Positions 15,663-24,033 of a DNA stretch of 64,000 bases are shown one piece after another. The stretch spans positions 1-64,000 of the forward strand of contig CAIMFK010000011.1 of the NCBI GenBank assembly GCA_903840315.1. The letters run 5' to 3'. The position numbers and the translations under genes were made by a program. A model generated the notes under the pieces. The model ran no database searches. It had not been told where the DNA came from and saw only the letters and a program-made list of their open reading frames with translations. Every line of letters begins with the position of its first letter. The first letter of the stretch is position 1. This DNA comes from an uncultured Candidatus Saccharibacteria bacterium (GTDB lineage Bacteria > Patescibacteriota > Saccharimonadia > Saccharimonadales > UBA4665).

Positions 15663-17450
15663 CTATGAGCCTTTTGGACTCACAAATGATTCATTAATTA
15701 ACATGTGAACTATGCTTCCAAAAATTGGCTGAGCGGCATAAGATCCTGCATATCCATTAACTGTTGGAGTGGTTACAAATATTGCTATTGCATATTGTGG
15801 TTTATCTCCGCCGACAAATCCTAAATAAGTACCATTATATTCATTTTCAAGATACCCACCTTTTGGATTCGCAATCTGTGCGGTTCCAGTCTTTCCACCG
15901 ACTACGTAATTTGATGGAAAATTAAGATAAGAAAATCCTGACTGATAATGCTTGGTAACCACTTGTTGAAGCAAAGAAACCATAGAGTTTGAAGTCTTAG
16001 AAGATACAACATTAGAATCAATTAATTTTGGCTTGTTATATGCAACATTACCTTGAGCATCAATGACTCCGTCCGTTAAATAAGGCCTGTAGTATTTGCC
16101 TCCATTTACTATAGAAGACAATGCGCTCGCCATTTGAACAGCTGTAACAGTTAGGCCTTGACCAAATGAAGTATTAGCATAATTTAAATCCTGTTGATCA
16201 CCAGATTGATTTGGAATATTTGGCTTAGGTACTATACCTGGTGAGTCATAACCCTGCTCTATCCCGGTAGAACTTCCTAATTTAAAATGATTCGTCATAT
16301 ATCCATACCAAGCCTGACGAGCTTTTTGGTTAACTTCGCCGCCGCCCATTTGCATAAGCATCCAAGTTGCTCCAGTATTTAATGAAAGATTCAATACATC
16401 CTCAACGCTTTTTACGCCCGCACCCCCATCCTCTTCAATATTTGTAATATTGAACCCGTCAATTATCCAGTGAGCTGGGTCGTTATATGTTGTATTATCT
16501 TGAATGACATTTTGATCAAGCGCAGCAGCTGCTGTTAAAGTTTTCATTATAGATCCAGGTTCTATCGCGTTAGAAATGGCAGCATTATTAAACACTCCAG
16601 GATTTGTTACATCAAAATAATTTGATGGATTATATGTTGGATAATTAGCCATTGCTTTTACGGCGCCTGAATTTACATCCATTACAACTGCGCTCACTAA
16701 TGGAGATTTTTCCTGTACAGCTGCATTTTTTATAATGTCTTCGAGTTGTTTTTGTATAGCAATATCCAATGTTAGGACTAAGTTTTTGCCATCTGTAGGA
16801 GCTATTTCAATATTATCTTTACTTGCAGCCAATGGCACTCCGTTAATATCGGTTATTGCCTTAAGATAGCCAGGAGTACCTGCAAGCTCATCATTTAGGG
16901 CTTGCTCGATGCCATACGTTCCTTGACCGTCATTATTAACAAAACCTAATATTTGAGATGCGAGTTCTTGCTGAGGATAAACCCTATAGTCTTGACCAAC
17001 CGTACCAAGTCCAGGAATCTTTAGACTTATAATTTTATCCGATTGATCTTGTGATATTTTTTTTGCAAGAACTACATATCTTGTTTTTGGAGTCTTTAGT
17101 TTTGCCAAAATATCGTCATAGGAACCCCCCATAATAGAAACTAATTTTTCTGATGCGGACTGAGGATTCTTAACCAAGGATGGATCTGCGTATAGTGTGA
17201 AAAGTTGTTGATTGAGGACGACTGGAATAATTTGATTTCCCTGATGAGCCTCAATAAGACCCCTTGTTGCAGGAATTTTTGATTGCTGCAATTGATCGCT
17301 CAGTGCACTCTTTTTATAAAAATCGTATTTGATTACTTGCACATAAAACAGGCGAATCATAAAGATTCCCATAACTACAAGCATGATCCAATAAATTATA
17401 TTTATATTTCGAACTGCTTTGAAATCGTAACGCTTGTCCGAATTATTCAT
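15663..17450 (-). CDS. ftsI: Septal peptidoglycan transpeptidase (class B PBP, FtsI/PBP2)
   Basis: A 595-residue class B penicillin-binding protein. It has a short cytoplasmic tail, one membrane helix (residues about 17-38), a dimerisation domain and a transpeptidase domain. The active-site serine is S300 in EPGSIMK with K303. SLN follows near residue 358 and KTGTAQI near residue 515. It cross-links glycan strands at the septum, working with FtsW. It is encoded between ftsL and mraY, the standard division-cluster position. There are no C-terminal PASTA repeats. Confidence 0.94.
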   Translation of the reverse strand: MNNSDKRYDFKAVRNINIIYWIMLVVMGIFMIRLFYVQVIKYDFYKKSALSDQLQQSKIPATRGLIEAHQGNQIIPVVLNQQLFTLYADPSLVKNPQSASEKLVSIMGGSYDDILAKLKTPKTRYVVLAKKISQDQSDKIISLKIPGLGTVGQDYRVYPQQELASQILGFVNNDGQGTYGIEQALNDELAGTPGYLKAITDINGVPLAASKDNIEIAPTDGKNLVLTLDIAIQKQLEDIIKNAAVQEKSPLVSAVVMDVNSGAVKAMANYPTYNPSNYFDVTNPGVFNNAAISNAIEPGSIMKTLTAAAALDQNVIQDNTTYNDPAHWIIDGFNITNIEEDGGAGVKSVEDVLNLSLNTGATWMLMQMGGGEVNQKARQAWYGYMTNHFKLGSSTGIEQGYDSPGIVPKPNIPNQSGDQQDLNYANTSFGQGLTVTAVQMASALSSIVNGGKYYRPYLTDGVIDAQGNVAYNKPKLIDSNVVSSKTSNSMVSLLQQVVTKHYQSGFSYLNFPSNYVVGGKTGTAQIANPKGGYLENEYNGTYLGFVGGDKPQYAIAIFVTTPTVNGYAGSYAAQPIFGSIVHMLINESFVSPKGS

Positions 17451-17465
17451 ATCTATTAATTATAA

Positions 17466-17834
17466 CTAATTATTAATAGTTGTGCTTGGAGTAGAAGGAA
17501 CAAGATTCTTGCTAACAGGACTATTTTGCACATTATTGAGAGACTGAAGTTGAGCTGATGCAACCTCAAGATCATTGTACTGATTTTGCAACTTTGATTG
17601 TTGTTGTTGCAAAGAGTAGGCCTTTGAACCATAGCTGTTAGTTTTTGTTACTTGGGTTAAATATAGAAGGCCTAAAAGACAAGCAAGTACAACTAGTATG
17701 ATTGTATTGCTAACTGGTCCTAGAACTTTTTCACGACTTCTAAAGCTAACTGCGTTTTGATTTTTTCTTGAATAATTTTGCCTATTCACTGCTATTGAAC
17801 TTGAATATGTCATATTTTTATTTTTTTTCCGCAT
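17466..17834 (-). CDS. ftsL: FtsL-like divisome protein
   Basis: A 122-residue bitopic protein with a basic N-terminus, one membrane helix (about residues 40-63, NTIILVVLACLLGLLYLTQV) and a Gln/Leu-rich coiled coil (residues 72-105). The end is Ser/Thr/Pro-rich. Sequence alone is weak, as usual for FtsL, but size, topology, coiled coil and position between rsmH and the transpeptidase gene fit FtsL. FtsL pairs with DivIC/FtsB and FtsQ to activate septal synthesis. Confidence 0.8.
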   Translation of the reverse strand: MRKKNKNMTYSSSIAVNRQNYSRKNQNAVSFRSREKVLGPVSNTIILVVLACLLGLLYLTQVTKTNSYGSKAYSLQQQQSKLQNQYNDLEVASAQLQSLNNVQNSPVSKNLVPSTPSTTINN

Positions 17835-17932
17835 GGGTACCTTTGATATAATCTCCAGTACCCTTGCTGCTTCGCCTACTAGGCGAGTGAAAGTTTTAAA
17901 TTACTTTCACTCTTACTTTGTAGGTTCGGGAG
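17835..17932 (-). other. rsmH-ftsL spacer with tandem hairpins
   Basis: The spacer contains a 10-bp inverted repeat (GAGTGAAAGT...ACTTTCACTC, about 17885-17912), an adjacent short palindrome (CGCCT ACT AGGCG) and a 6-bp repeat GGGTAC...GTACCC near the ftsL start. There is no U-run, so these look like RNA-processing or stability elements, not terminators. Confidence 0.45.
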
Positions 17933-18856
17933 CTACTTTTTACCTGTATTGGCATCGTACTCCCCTTTCTTTTTGTTATTTATTTTTGCTGCGGCTCGTA
18001 ATTTTGCACTACGCGCTCGCGGATTAAAAACTAATTCGTCTTTGGTGGCTAATATCGGCTTATTGGTAAGTTCAGTAAATTCTGAATCTAGTCTGTTGCC
18101 ACCAACTTCTCTCAAGGCTCTCTTGACCAAACGATCTTCAAGACTGTGGAAGCTTATTATTACTATCCTTCCTTCAGGGCTTAACATTTTAAGCCATAGT
18201 GGAATACTTTTCTTTATAAGTCCAAGCTCGTCGTTGACGGCTATCCTTATTGCTTGAAAAGTTCTCGTAGCTGGATGAGTCCTTGAATGTCCCGGCCATG
18301 CCTTAGAAACTATTTTTGCTAACTCGGTGGTTGTATTTATTGGCCTATTCGACACAATTAAATGTGCAATTTTGACATACTTAGGTTCTTCGCCATAATC
18401 TTTCAAAATTTTTGCTAATTGTTTTTCCGAATAGTTGTTAACTACTTTTCTCGCTGTAAGAGTCTGATTGGTGTCCATTCTCATGTCGAGTGGACCCTCA
18501 TTCTCTATCGAGAAACCACGGTTAGGCTCGTTAAGGTGCGGTGATGACACTCCGAGATCTGCCATAATCAAATCGAATTGATGGCCACTTTCATACAATT
18601 CTTCGCTAGCTGATAGGAAATCCTTATTTATTAGTCGAACATCTTTATTCTTGAACTTTTCGTCTAAGAATGTGATTGCCGATGGATCTCTATCTACCAA
18701 GCAGCTTCCTTTGTATTGTCCGGTGATATCTAAAATAACCTTTGCATGCCCACCATATCCAGCTGTTAAGTCTAAGTACTTATCACCCTTCTTTGGATTT
18801 AAATAATGCAAAGTTTCATCTATTAATACCGGTTTGTGTTTTTGATCTTGGTGCAT
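17933..18856 (-). CDS. rsmH: 16S rRNA (cytosine1402-N4)-methyltransferase RsmH
   Basis: RsmH (MraW) methylates N4 of C1402 in the 16S rRNA decoding centre. The N-terminal motif HKPVLIDETLHYL and the SAM-binding loop YLDLTAGYGGHA are typical. So are DLGVSSPHL, RGFS, MRMD, and the C-terminal FHSLEDRLVKRAL and NPRARSAKLRAA. The length is 307 aa from ATG 18856. A GTG at 18886 would add 10 basic residues but has no better ribosome site. The gene follows mraZ after a 258-base gap, longer than usual in this cluster. Confidence 0.95.
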   Translation of the reverse strand: MHQDQKHKPVLIDETLHYLNPKKGDKYLDLTAGYGGHAKVILDITGQYKGSCLVDRDPSAITFLDEKFKNKDVRLINKDFLSASEELYESGHQFDLIMADLGVSSPHLNEPNRGFSIENEGPLDMRMDTNQTLTARKVVNNYSEKQLAKILKDYGEEPKYVKIAHLIVSNRPINTTTELAKIVSKAWPGHSRTHPATRTFQAIRIAVNDELGLIKKSIPLWLKMLSPEGRIVIISFHSLEDRLVKRALREVGGNRLDSEFTELTNKPILATKDELVFNPRARSAKLRAAAKINNKKKGEYDANTGKK

Positions 18857-18886
18857 TTTTCTTGTTTTTATTTTTTGCAAGATCAC

Positions 18887-19144
18887 CTAATTAGCAGCCA
18901 ACTTTTTGTTTTTTTGTTGTTTTTGTTTTTATAGATAATCACTTACCGTACTAGACTGTAAGCAATTAAGAAAGTTTCTTTTTGAGAGACTTATGTGTGA
19001 GGTGGAGTTTTGGGAGGTGTTTTTTGATAAATGTACTAGGGTTTTTAAAATGGTGCCCTCGTTCCATTTGTTGACTGCCAATTAGCTGATCTCGAGCCTT
19101 TTAAGTTTTTATATTTTTAAAGAACTACTCAACGAATTACCATT
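18887..19144 (-). other. mraZ-rsmH leader region with anti-SD-like tracts
   Basis: No gene is seen here. Read on the minus strand it contains CACCTCC and CCACCTC tracts (about 18999-19022), resembling the 3' end of 16S rRNA and complementary to the AGGTG just before the rsmH start. An A/C-rich, unstructured run of about 35 bases ahead of the start codon follows. A small hairpin ACCAT/ATGGT lies at 19139-19151, just at the end of mraZ. Regulation of rsmH translation is possible. Confidence 0.35.
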
Positions 19145-19501
19145 TTATGGTGATTGTATTCGCCAGTATTTACCTACTCTTACGGCTACAACTTCATGCT
19201 TTATTCCTGCATAATCTAGCAAATGCTGATCAATTGTTATCCGACCTTGTTTTTGGTCTATAACACTTTCCTCTTTACCCATTCGGAATTGCACATTCAG
19301 ATCCGCAATTTTCTCATCAAGCATATTGCCTTCGAGTAACGGTTCTATCTGCTTATCCCATACTACTTTTGGATAAAGATGCAGGTATTTTTTAAAGCCC
19401 CTAGTAACTACTGCGCCTGTTTTGAACTCGGCACGAACTTCAGTCGGTATGGTTAACCGCCGCTTCTCGTCGAGTTTGCGCTGGAAGTAGTCTGTAGCCA
19501 T
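19145..19501 (-). CDS. mraZ: Transcriptional regulator MraZ
   Basis: A 118-residue double AbrB-fold protein, shorter than the usual 140-150 residues. Both signature repeats are visible: LDEKRRLTIPTEVR near the N-terminus and IDQKQGRITIDQHLLDYAGI near the C-terminus. MraZ binds TGGG repeats upstream of its own operon and represses the dcw genes; four such repeats lie just upstream here. It is the first gene of the division cluster. Confidence 0.93.
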   Translation of the reverse strand: MATDYFQRKLDEKRRLTIPTEVRAEFKTGAVVTRGFKKYLHLYPKVVWDKQIEPLLEGNMLDEKIADLNVQFRMGKEESVIDQKQGRITIDQHLLDYAGIKHEVVAVRVGKYWRIQSP

Positions 19502-19540
19502 ATTATTTTTTTAAGTAAGTGGTTTTTGTTTTATCGTGTT

Positions 19541-19587
19541 ACCCACGACTACCCACTGACATGAATAATACTACCCACAGCTACCCA
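19541..19587 (-). promoter_or_regulatory. Four MraZ boxes in the mraZ promoter
   Basis: Read on the minus strand, TGGGT occurs at 19587-19583, 19577-19573, 19555-19551 and 19545-19541. The boxes come as two pairs, each with a 10-base period (TGGGT-N5-TGGGT), which is the arrangement known for MraZ binding. A possible promoter (TTGTAT, 18 bases, TATTAT at 19570-19565) encloses the upstream pair in its spacer, so binding should block RNA polymerase. Confidence 0.85.
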
Positions 19588-19628
19588 CATACAAGTCTTT
19601 TTTTACATAAAAAACCATAATAAGACCC

Positions 19629-19689
19629 ACTTATCCACAGTTTCTTTTGAAATAAAAAATATCCACAACATCTGGTGCTGTGGATAAGT
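19629..19689. promoter_or_regulatory. Inverted DnaA boxes and terminator hairpin upstream of mraZ
   Basis: TTATCCACA (19631-19639) and TGTGGATAA (19679-19687) lie within a 12-bp perfect inverted repeat (19629-19640/19678-19689), and a near-match ATATCCACA sits at 19659-19667. On the minus strand, ATCCACA...TGTGGAT followed by ATTTTTTATT also makes a rho-independent terminator for the upstream gene ending at 19712. The same bases may therefore serve two purposes. Confidence 0.6.
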
Positions 19690-19711
19690 TTTTAAACACT
19701 ATTATCTCAGG

Positions 19712-20296
19712 TTAGTTAGCTGGTAGTATTTCGGCTGTGCTTGCCTGTTCAAACTTACCATCTGAATTTTTGAACATATATATATTGTTCTCAACCTTAG
19801 TCTCAGCAAGACCGCTACTCGTATTTGAGGAGTTATCCATGGTTACAATATTAGCTAATCCTTGTCTCATTAAATCTGATTCATCAAACCAAACATAGCT
19901 TGTTGAGCCTGGTAGTTTAGCCCCAATCATAGTTACACTACCTGCATTGGTCAAAGCCGTGGCTTCTACAGGGTTTGTTATACGTATAACTTGGCCTTCA
20001 GGAACAGTTCCAATAACATTTGTGGATCCATCACCTTTGTCGGCAATCAAAGCTGGAGAATCATGCTCATTTGAACCAGCGTAGATGTCTACAACAGAAA
20101 TGTTAGTACCATCTACTGAAGGCAAAGTATCGTTGCCAAACATTTTTTCAGCACCAAATAGCGCTAAACTTGCAAGTAACGTAGCACCTACGAGCTTCTT
20201 TACTCTTCCAGTGTAAAGTTTGTGGTCTGGATGGCTAGGGTCCAATAATGGTCTAGTTGTTTTTCTTGAATCTACGTGCGAATCTAATTTATTCAT
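19712..20296 (-). CDS. Hypothetical membrane-anchored protein, 194 aa
   Basis: An N-terminal cytoplasmic tail of about 33 residues is followed by one short hydrophobic segment (about 34-48, KLVGATLLASLALFGAEKMF) and an exported beta-rich domain of about 140 residues. The exported domain contains a stretch (VIGTVPEGQVIRITNPVEA) reminiscent of an SH3-like fold, but this is only suggestive. It lies directly upstream of mraZ on the same strand, separated by a terminator-like hairpin. Function unknown. Confidence 0.6.
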   Translation of the reverse strand: MNKLDSHVDSRKTTRPLLDPSHPDHKLYTGRVKKLVGATLLASLALFGAEKMFGNDTLPSVDGTNISVVDIYAGSNEHDSPALIADKGDGSTNVIGTVPEGQVIRITNPVEATALTNAGSVTMIGAKLPGSTSYVWFDESDLMRQGLANIVTMDNSSNTSSGLAETKVENNIYMFKNSDGKFEQASTAEILPAN

Positions 20297-20334
20297 ACGT
20301 TGTATTATAGCACTAATTACCTAAATGGTCAAGC

Positions 20335-21606
20335 TTATTTTCTAAGCTGTTTTATCTTATCTGAGTACCAAATAGCGCTTGGTCTTATGGTTCTTTTCAT
20401 ATTATTTTTGCGGTCAACGTGTATAAGTCCGAATTCAGGCCACCATCCATATGCCCATTCAAAATTGTCTAGTAAGCTCCAGTGCATATAGCCCTTAACC
20501 TCAACTCCTTCGCTAATCGCCTTCTCCATTGCGATAATTGTCTCTTCGATCCACCATCTCCTATATTCGTCTTTTGAATCGGCTAAGCCATTTTCGGTCA
20601 CAATTATTGGTTTTTTAAATCTTGTCCAGGCTCTTAAGATTATCGGATAAAGACCTTCCGGCTCCATATACCACCCAAGATCATTGACTGGATACTCTGG
20701 GTTCTTTTTTATAAAGCTACCGTAATAATAATCTGTGAAATAGTAGTTGATGCCAACAAAATCCTGATAGTTGCGAATCCTTTCGTAATACCACCAATTC
20801 CAAAAATATCTCATAAGCTTGGTTGCCATCTCATCAAAGATATTGTGGGGTCTTTTTGCCTGAATATTACCAACCTGATTAGCAACGCCAACTTGAATTT
20901 TATTATTTATTTTCTTAATAATTTTATAGGCATTTTTGTGAGCCTTAACTAGATTAAACATAACCTTAACATAGATAAGAGGATTTTTGATCTGAGGAGG
21001 CCAAGTGCCAAGCAAATAACTAAAACTAGAATAGACATTCGGCTCATTTATAGTAATTACATATTCCAATTTATGGCCATATTCACTCATGACCTTTTCG
21101 GTAAATTTATCAAAATATTTAATATTAGATGATTTAGCAAATCCACCTCGGTCAGTAAACCATGTTGGCATGGTCCAATGCCACAAATTCAAAATTGGCT
21201 TTATGCCCCTATCAATTAATTCATTGATATATTCATGGTAATGATTTATCTCCTTTTGATTCCAGACTCCTTCTTGGGGCTCAATTCTAGACCATTCAAT
21301 GCCGAATCGAAACGAATTAAGATTTAATGATTTTGCTAAATCGAAATCTTCTTTGAATCTACGATAATGGTCAACTCCTTCGCCAGAAACATAATTTGCG
21401 GGATTTTCCACCTTATATTTTATTTCGTTCCAGTTGCTTAGTTTTTTCAATTTTTTATCCGGATGTTTCGCCAAATGATTTGCGTTTTCGAGTTCCCAAA
21501 CAGACCACTGATTTTCAGTTCTGCCCTCTACCTGATGACTTGCAGTAGAAGCTCCCCATAAAAAATCCTTACTGAACATTTTTTCTGAATTTCTGTCTTC
21601 TTCCAT
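20335..21606 (-). CDS. Glycoside hydrolase family 1 (beta-glucosidase type)
   Basis: A 423-residue GH1 enzyme hydrolysing beta-linked glycosides, cytoplasmic (no signal peptide). The N-terminal signature FLWGASTASHQVEG, the acid/base Glu188 in TINEPNV and the nucleophile Glu338 in IVTENGL are all present, as are the aglycone-site tryptophans (WSLLDNFEWAYGWWPEFGL). ATG 21606 starts 9 bases after glyQS; an internal ATG at 21579 would give MFSKDFLWGA, the more usual family start. A free-standing sugar hydrolase fits a host-dependent scavenger or fermenter. Substrate not determinable. Confidence 0.92.
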   Translation of the reverse strand: MEEDRNSEKMFSKDFLWGASTASHQVEGRTENQWSVWELENANHLAKHPDKKLKKLSNWNEIKYKVENPANYVSGEGVDHYRRFKEDFDLAKSLNLNSFRFGIEWSRIEPQEGVWNQKEINHYHEYINELIDRGIKPILNLWHWTMPTWFTDRGGFAKSSNIKYFDKFTEKVMSEYGHKLEYVITINEPNVYSSFSYLLGTWPPQIKNPLIYVKVMFNLVKAHKNAYKIIKKINNKIQVGVANQVGNIQAKRPHNIFDEMATKLMRYFWNWWYYERIRNYQDFVGINYYFTDYYYGSFIKKNPEYPVNDLGWYMEPEGLYPIILRAWTRFKKPIIVTENGLADSKDEYRRWWIEETIIAMEKAISEGVEVKGYMHWSLLDNFEWAYGWWPEFGLIHVDRKNNMKRTIRPSAIWYSDKIKQLRK

Positions 21607-21615
21607 GAGTTTAAG

Positions 21616-22917
21616 TCAAAGCTTTATGTATTTTGATATTTCAGATATTTTCACACGTTCTTGTTTTGTGTCATCTCTGTGTCTTATTGTGACCGATTGA
21701 TCCTCTAAGCTATCGAAATCTATCACGACACAATAAGGTGTTCCGATTTCATCCTGACGCCTATATCTTTTGCCTATATTTCCGTTATCGTCCCACATAA
21801 CAGCACCATATTTTTTCTTCAACTCTGAATACACTTCCCTGGCCTTATCTACGAGTTCAGGCTTATTTTTAAGAAGTGGACTAACGCATATCTTAACTGG
21901 CGCTAACTGTACTGGGAGCTTAAGAAATACTCTCTTTTCACCGTTCACTTCATCTTCAGTATATGCCTCCGACAACACCGCCATAATAGTTCTCTCTAAG
22001 CCAAAAGAGGGCTCAATAACATGGGGAATAAACTTCTTATTAGTTCCTTTAACAAGGTATTCCATAGATTTACCACTTTTTTTATCAATGTTATTTAAAT
22101 CAAAATCAGTTCTATAAGCCAAGCCCAGAAGCTCTTCTTTACCAATTGGAAAATCGTATTCAAAATCTACGGTTCTCATACTGTAATGAGCTCTTTCTGA
22201 CTCTTCAACTTCAAGTTCATGGACTTTATTTTTATTTAGACCTATTAAATCTAGCCAGTTATGAATTCTCTTTATCCATTCTTCGAATTCATTCTCCCAA
22301 TTCTCAGGATCAACAAAATATTCAATTTCCATCTGTTCAAATTCTCTCATTCTGAATATAAAATCTCGAGGGCTAATTTCATTCCTGAATGCCTTACCGA
22401 CTTGAGCTAAACCGAATGGTAAATCGGGATAAATAGTATCGACGACATTCTTGTAATTAGTAAAAATTCCTTGTGCTGTTTCAGGTCTCAAATAGGCTAG
22501 TGCGTTATCGTCATCGATTGGACCTACTTGAGTTCTAAACATCATATTGAACTGGCGCTCTTCACCGAAACTATCTTTTGCACCACAATTTGGGCAAGTT
22601 TTTTTATCTATCTTGTCAGCTCTAAATCTATTGTGGCATTTCGAACATTCAACCATAGGGTCTGTAAAAGTATCTACGTGACCGCTGGCCTGCCAAACTT
22701 TAGGATTCATAATTATTGCAGCGTCTATTCCAAACATATTTTCGGCGTCTTCCACGAATGTCTTCCACCAAAGATTAACTACATTTCGTTTTAGTGCGAC
22801 TCCTAATGGACCGTAGTCATAAAATCCAGAAATACCACCGTATACTTCACTTCCTTGAAATATAAAACCGCGTCTTTTTGCTAAACTTACTATATTTTCT
22901 AGTTTATTTTTATCCAT
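21616..22917 (-). CDS. glyQS: Glycyl-tRNA synthetase (homodimeric, class II)
   Basis: A 433-residue alpha2-type GlyRS. It opens with the family motif RRGFIFQGSEVYGGISGFYDYGP, holds a Cys pair set (CSKCHNRF...CPNCGAKD) like the bacterial and archaeal homodimeric enzymes, and has class II motifs 2 and 3 (FRNEISPRDFIFRMREFEQMEIEYF, FGLERTIMAVL). A TATAAT (22933-22928) lies 10 bases before the ATG with no Shine-Dalgarno, so translation may be leaderless. The gene heads a short unit with the GH1 gene. Confidence 0.96.
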   Translation of the reverse strand: MDKNKLENIVSLAKRRGFIFQGSEVYGGISGFYDYGPLGVALKRNVVNLWWKTFVEDAENMFGIDAAIIMNPKVWQASGHVDTFTDPMVECSKCHNRFRADKIDKKTCPNCGAKDSFGEERQFNMMFRTQVGPIDDDNALAYLRPETAQGIFTNYKNVVDTIYPDLPFGLAQVGKAFRNEISPRDFIFRMREFEQMEIEYFVDPENWENEFEEWIKRIHNWLDLIGLNKNKVHELEVEESERAHYSMRTVDFEYDFPIGKEELLGLAYRTDFDLNNIDKKSGKSMEYLVKGTNKKFIPHVIEPSFGLERTIMAVLSEAYTEDEVNGEKRVFLKLPVQLAPVKICVSPLLKNKPELVDKAREVYSELKKKYGAVMWDDNGNIGKRYRRQDEIGTPYCVVIDFDSLEDQSVTIRHRDDTKQERVKISEISKYIKL

Positions 22918-22958
22918 GTTGTAACAGATTATAAATCAAACTAGTCCAGCAGTACAGT

Positions 22959-23648
22959 TTATATATCCAGAGTTACCCTTGAGACATCTCTTACTAGTGA
23001 ATAAAGTAATTCACAAATAGGCACAATGTCTTTAATGTTCGTCATTTTCGTAGGAGTAAACTGATTGGCTAATTTGAGCACCTTGATGTGTTGAGCAAAA
23101 TACTTTCCACTATCATCAGGATAAAATGACATTGATTCTAGGTCAAAACTATACCTGCCCGTTTCAGAATAATCCCCACCGTCTTTGTCATTATTTAGAT
23201 TTGGGGTATGTCCAGTCAACTTAAAAATATTTAGATAGTACCAAATTCTTATTAGATTAATATCTATAATTGAGTTGTCTAGATACTTGAATGAATTTGT
23301 TAATAAATCAAACCATTGCTCATCGACTTCATCCTCGGTGACTTTATTTATGACTTTAATAAAATCATATCCCGAATTAGCTCTTTCTAAATCTTTAGAT
23401 ATGTTGCTAAAATGCTGTTTTAGTCTAGCGGTAATTAGTCGATTTATACTACCTCTTCCAGGTATATATGTTACGTCTATAGTGCTGAAAAGCTCGATGC
23501 TTCCAGCTAATTTAGAATTAACCTTTCTAACCCCTTTAGCCATAAGACTCATTTTTCCCTGATCCGGTGTAATTACCTGGATTATTCTATCTGCCTCTCC
23601 ATAATTAGTTCTTTTCAAAACAATTGCGGATGACACTAGTTGTTTCAT
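22959..23648 (-). CDS. recO: DNA repair protein RecO
   Basis: A 229-residue RecO-like protein. The N-terminal OB fold is clear (SSAIVLKRTNYGEADRIIQVITPDQGKMSLMAKGVRKVNSKLAG), followed by a helical domain. The C-terminal zinc-finger cysteines of many RecO proteins are missing. RecO loads RecA on SSB-coated gaps with RecR. The start overlaps the stop of the receiver-like gene by 4 bases, so it is in one transcription unit with the degenerate kinase/receiver pair. Confidence 0.87.
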   Translation of the reverse strand: MKQLVSSAIVLKRTNYGEADRIIQVITPDQGKMSLMAKGVRKVNSKLAGSIELFSTIDVTYIPGRGSINRLITARLKQHFSNISKDLERANSGYDFIKVINKVTEDEVDEQWFDLLTNSFKYLDNSIIDINLIRIWYYLNIFKLTGHTPNLNNDKDGGDYSETGRYSFDLESMSFYPDDSGKYFAQHIKVLKLANQFTPTKMTNIKDIVPICELLYSLVRDVSRVTLDI

Positions 23649-24031
23649 ATTTTAGTCTCTGAAATAATTTCATTTATTTCATTGTATAGCTCACCTAATT
23701 TAACTTTAGGTTTATACAAATATTTCACCACCCCTAGTTGGCGCCATGTATTATCGTCCAATGGAAATTCTTTCTTGGGTATCATTGAATATATCAATAT
23801 TGGTATTTTATGCCACTCTGGGTAACTACGAAATTCATGAATAAAATCTATACCATTATGATGTTTAAGTTGTATCTCAAGAATAACTAATTCTGGCTCA
23901 TTTTTATCGGCTAAATTTACTGCTTCCTGGGCACTCTCAGCTATTTGAATATCTAAATCTCTGCCCTGCAAATAATCATGCGCAACTATAGATAATGTTT
24001 TATCTGGCTCAATGAGTAGTATTTTTTTCAT
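23645..24031 (-). CDS. Degenerate receiver-domain protein (phosphoacceptor Asp replaced by Glu)
   Basis: A single CheY-like receiver domain, 128 residues from ATG 24031. The fold markers are present: KKILLIEPDKT (E8, D10), PELVILEIQLKHHNGIDF, ILIYSMI (S82) and YLYKP (K107). At the phosphoacceptor position the codon is GAG, giving Glu52 where Asp is expected, which in characterised receivers mimics or abolishes phosphorylation. There is no output domain. It overlaps recO by 4 bases and follows the kinase-like gene with almost no gap. It is likely a constitutive or phosphorylation-independent signalling partner. Confidence 0.8.
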   Translation of the reverse strand: MKKILLIEPDKTLSIVAHDYLQGRDLDIQIAESAQEAVNLADKNEPELVILEIQLKHHNGIDFIHEFRSYPEWHKIPILIYSMIPKKEFPLDDNTWRQLGVVKYLYKPKVKLGELYNEINEIISETKI

Positions 24032-24033
24032 AA

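Noticed and set aside
19541-19689. Replication origin, because of clustered DnaA boxes
   Set aside because: Only two perfect boxes plus one near-match; no dnaA or dnaN, no clear AT-rich unwinding element, and the hairpin has an alternative role as a terminator.
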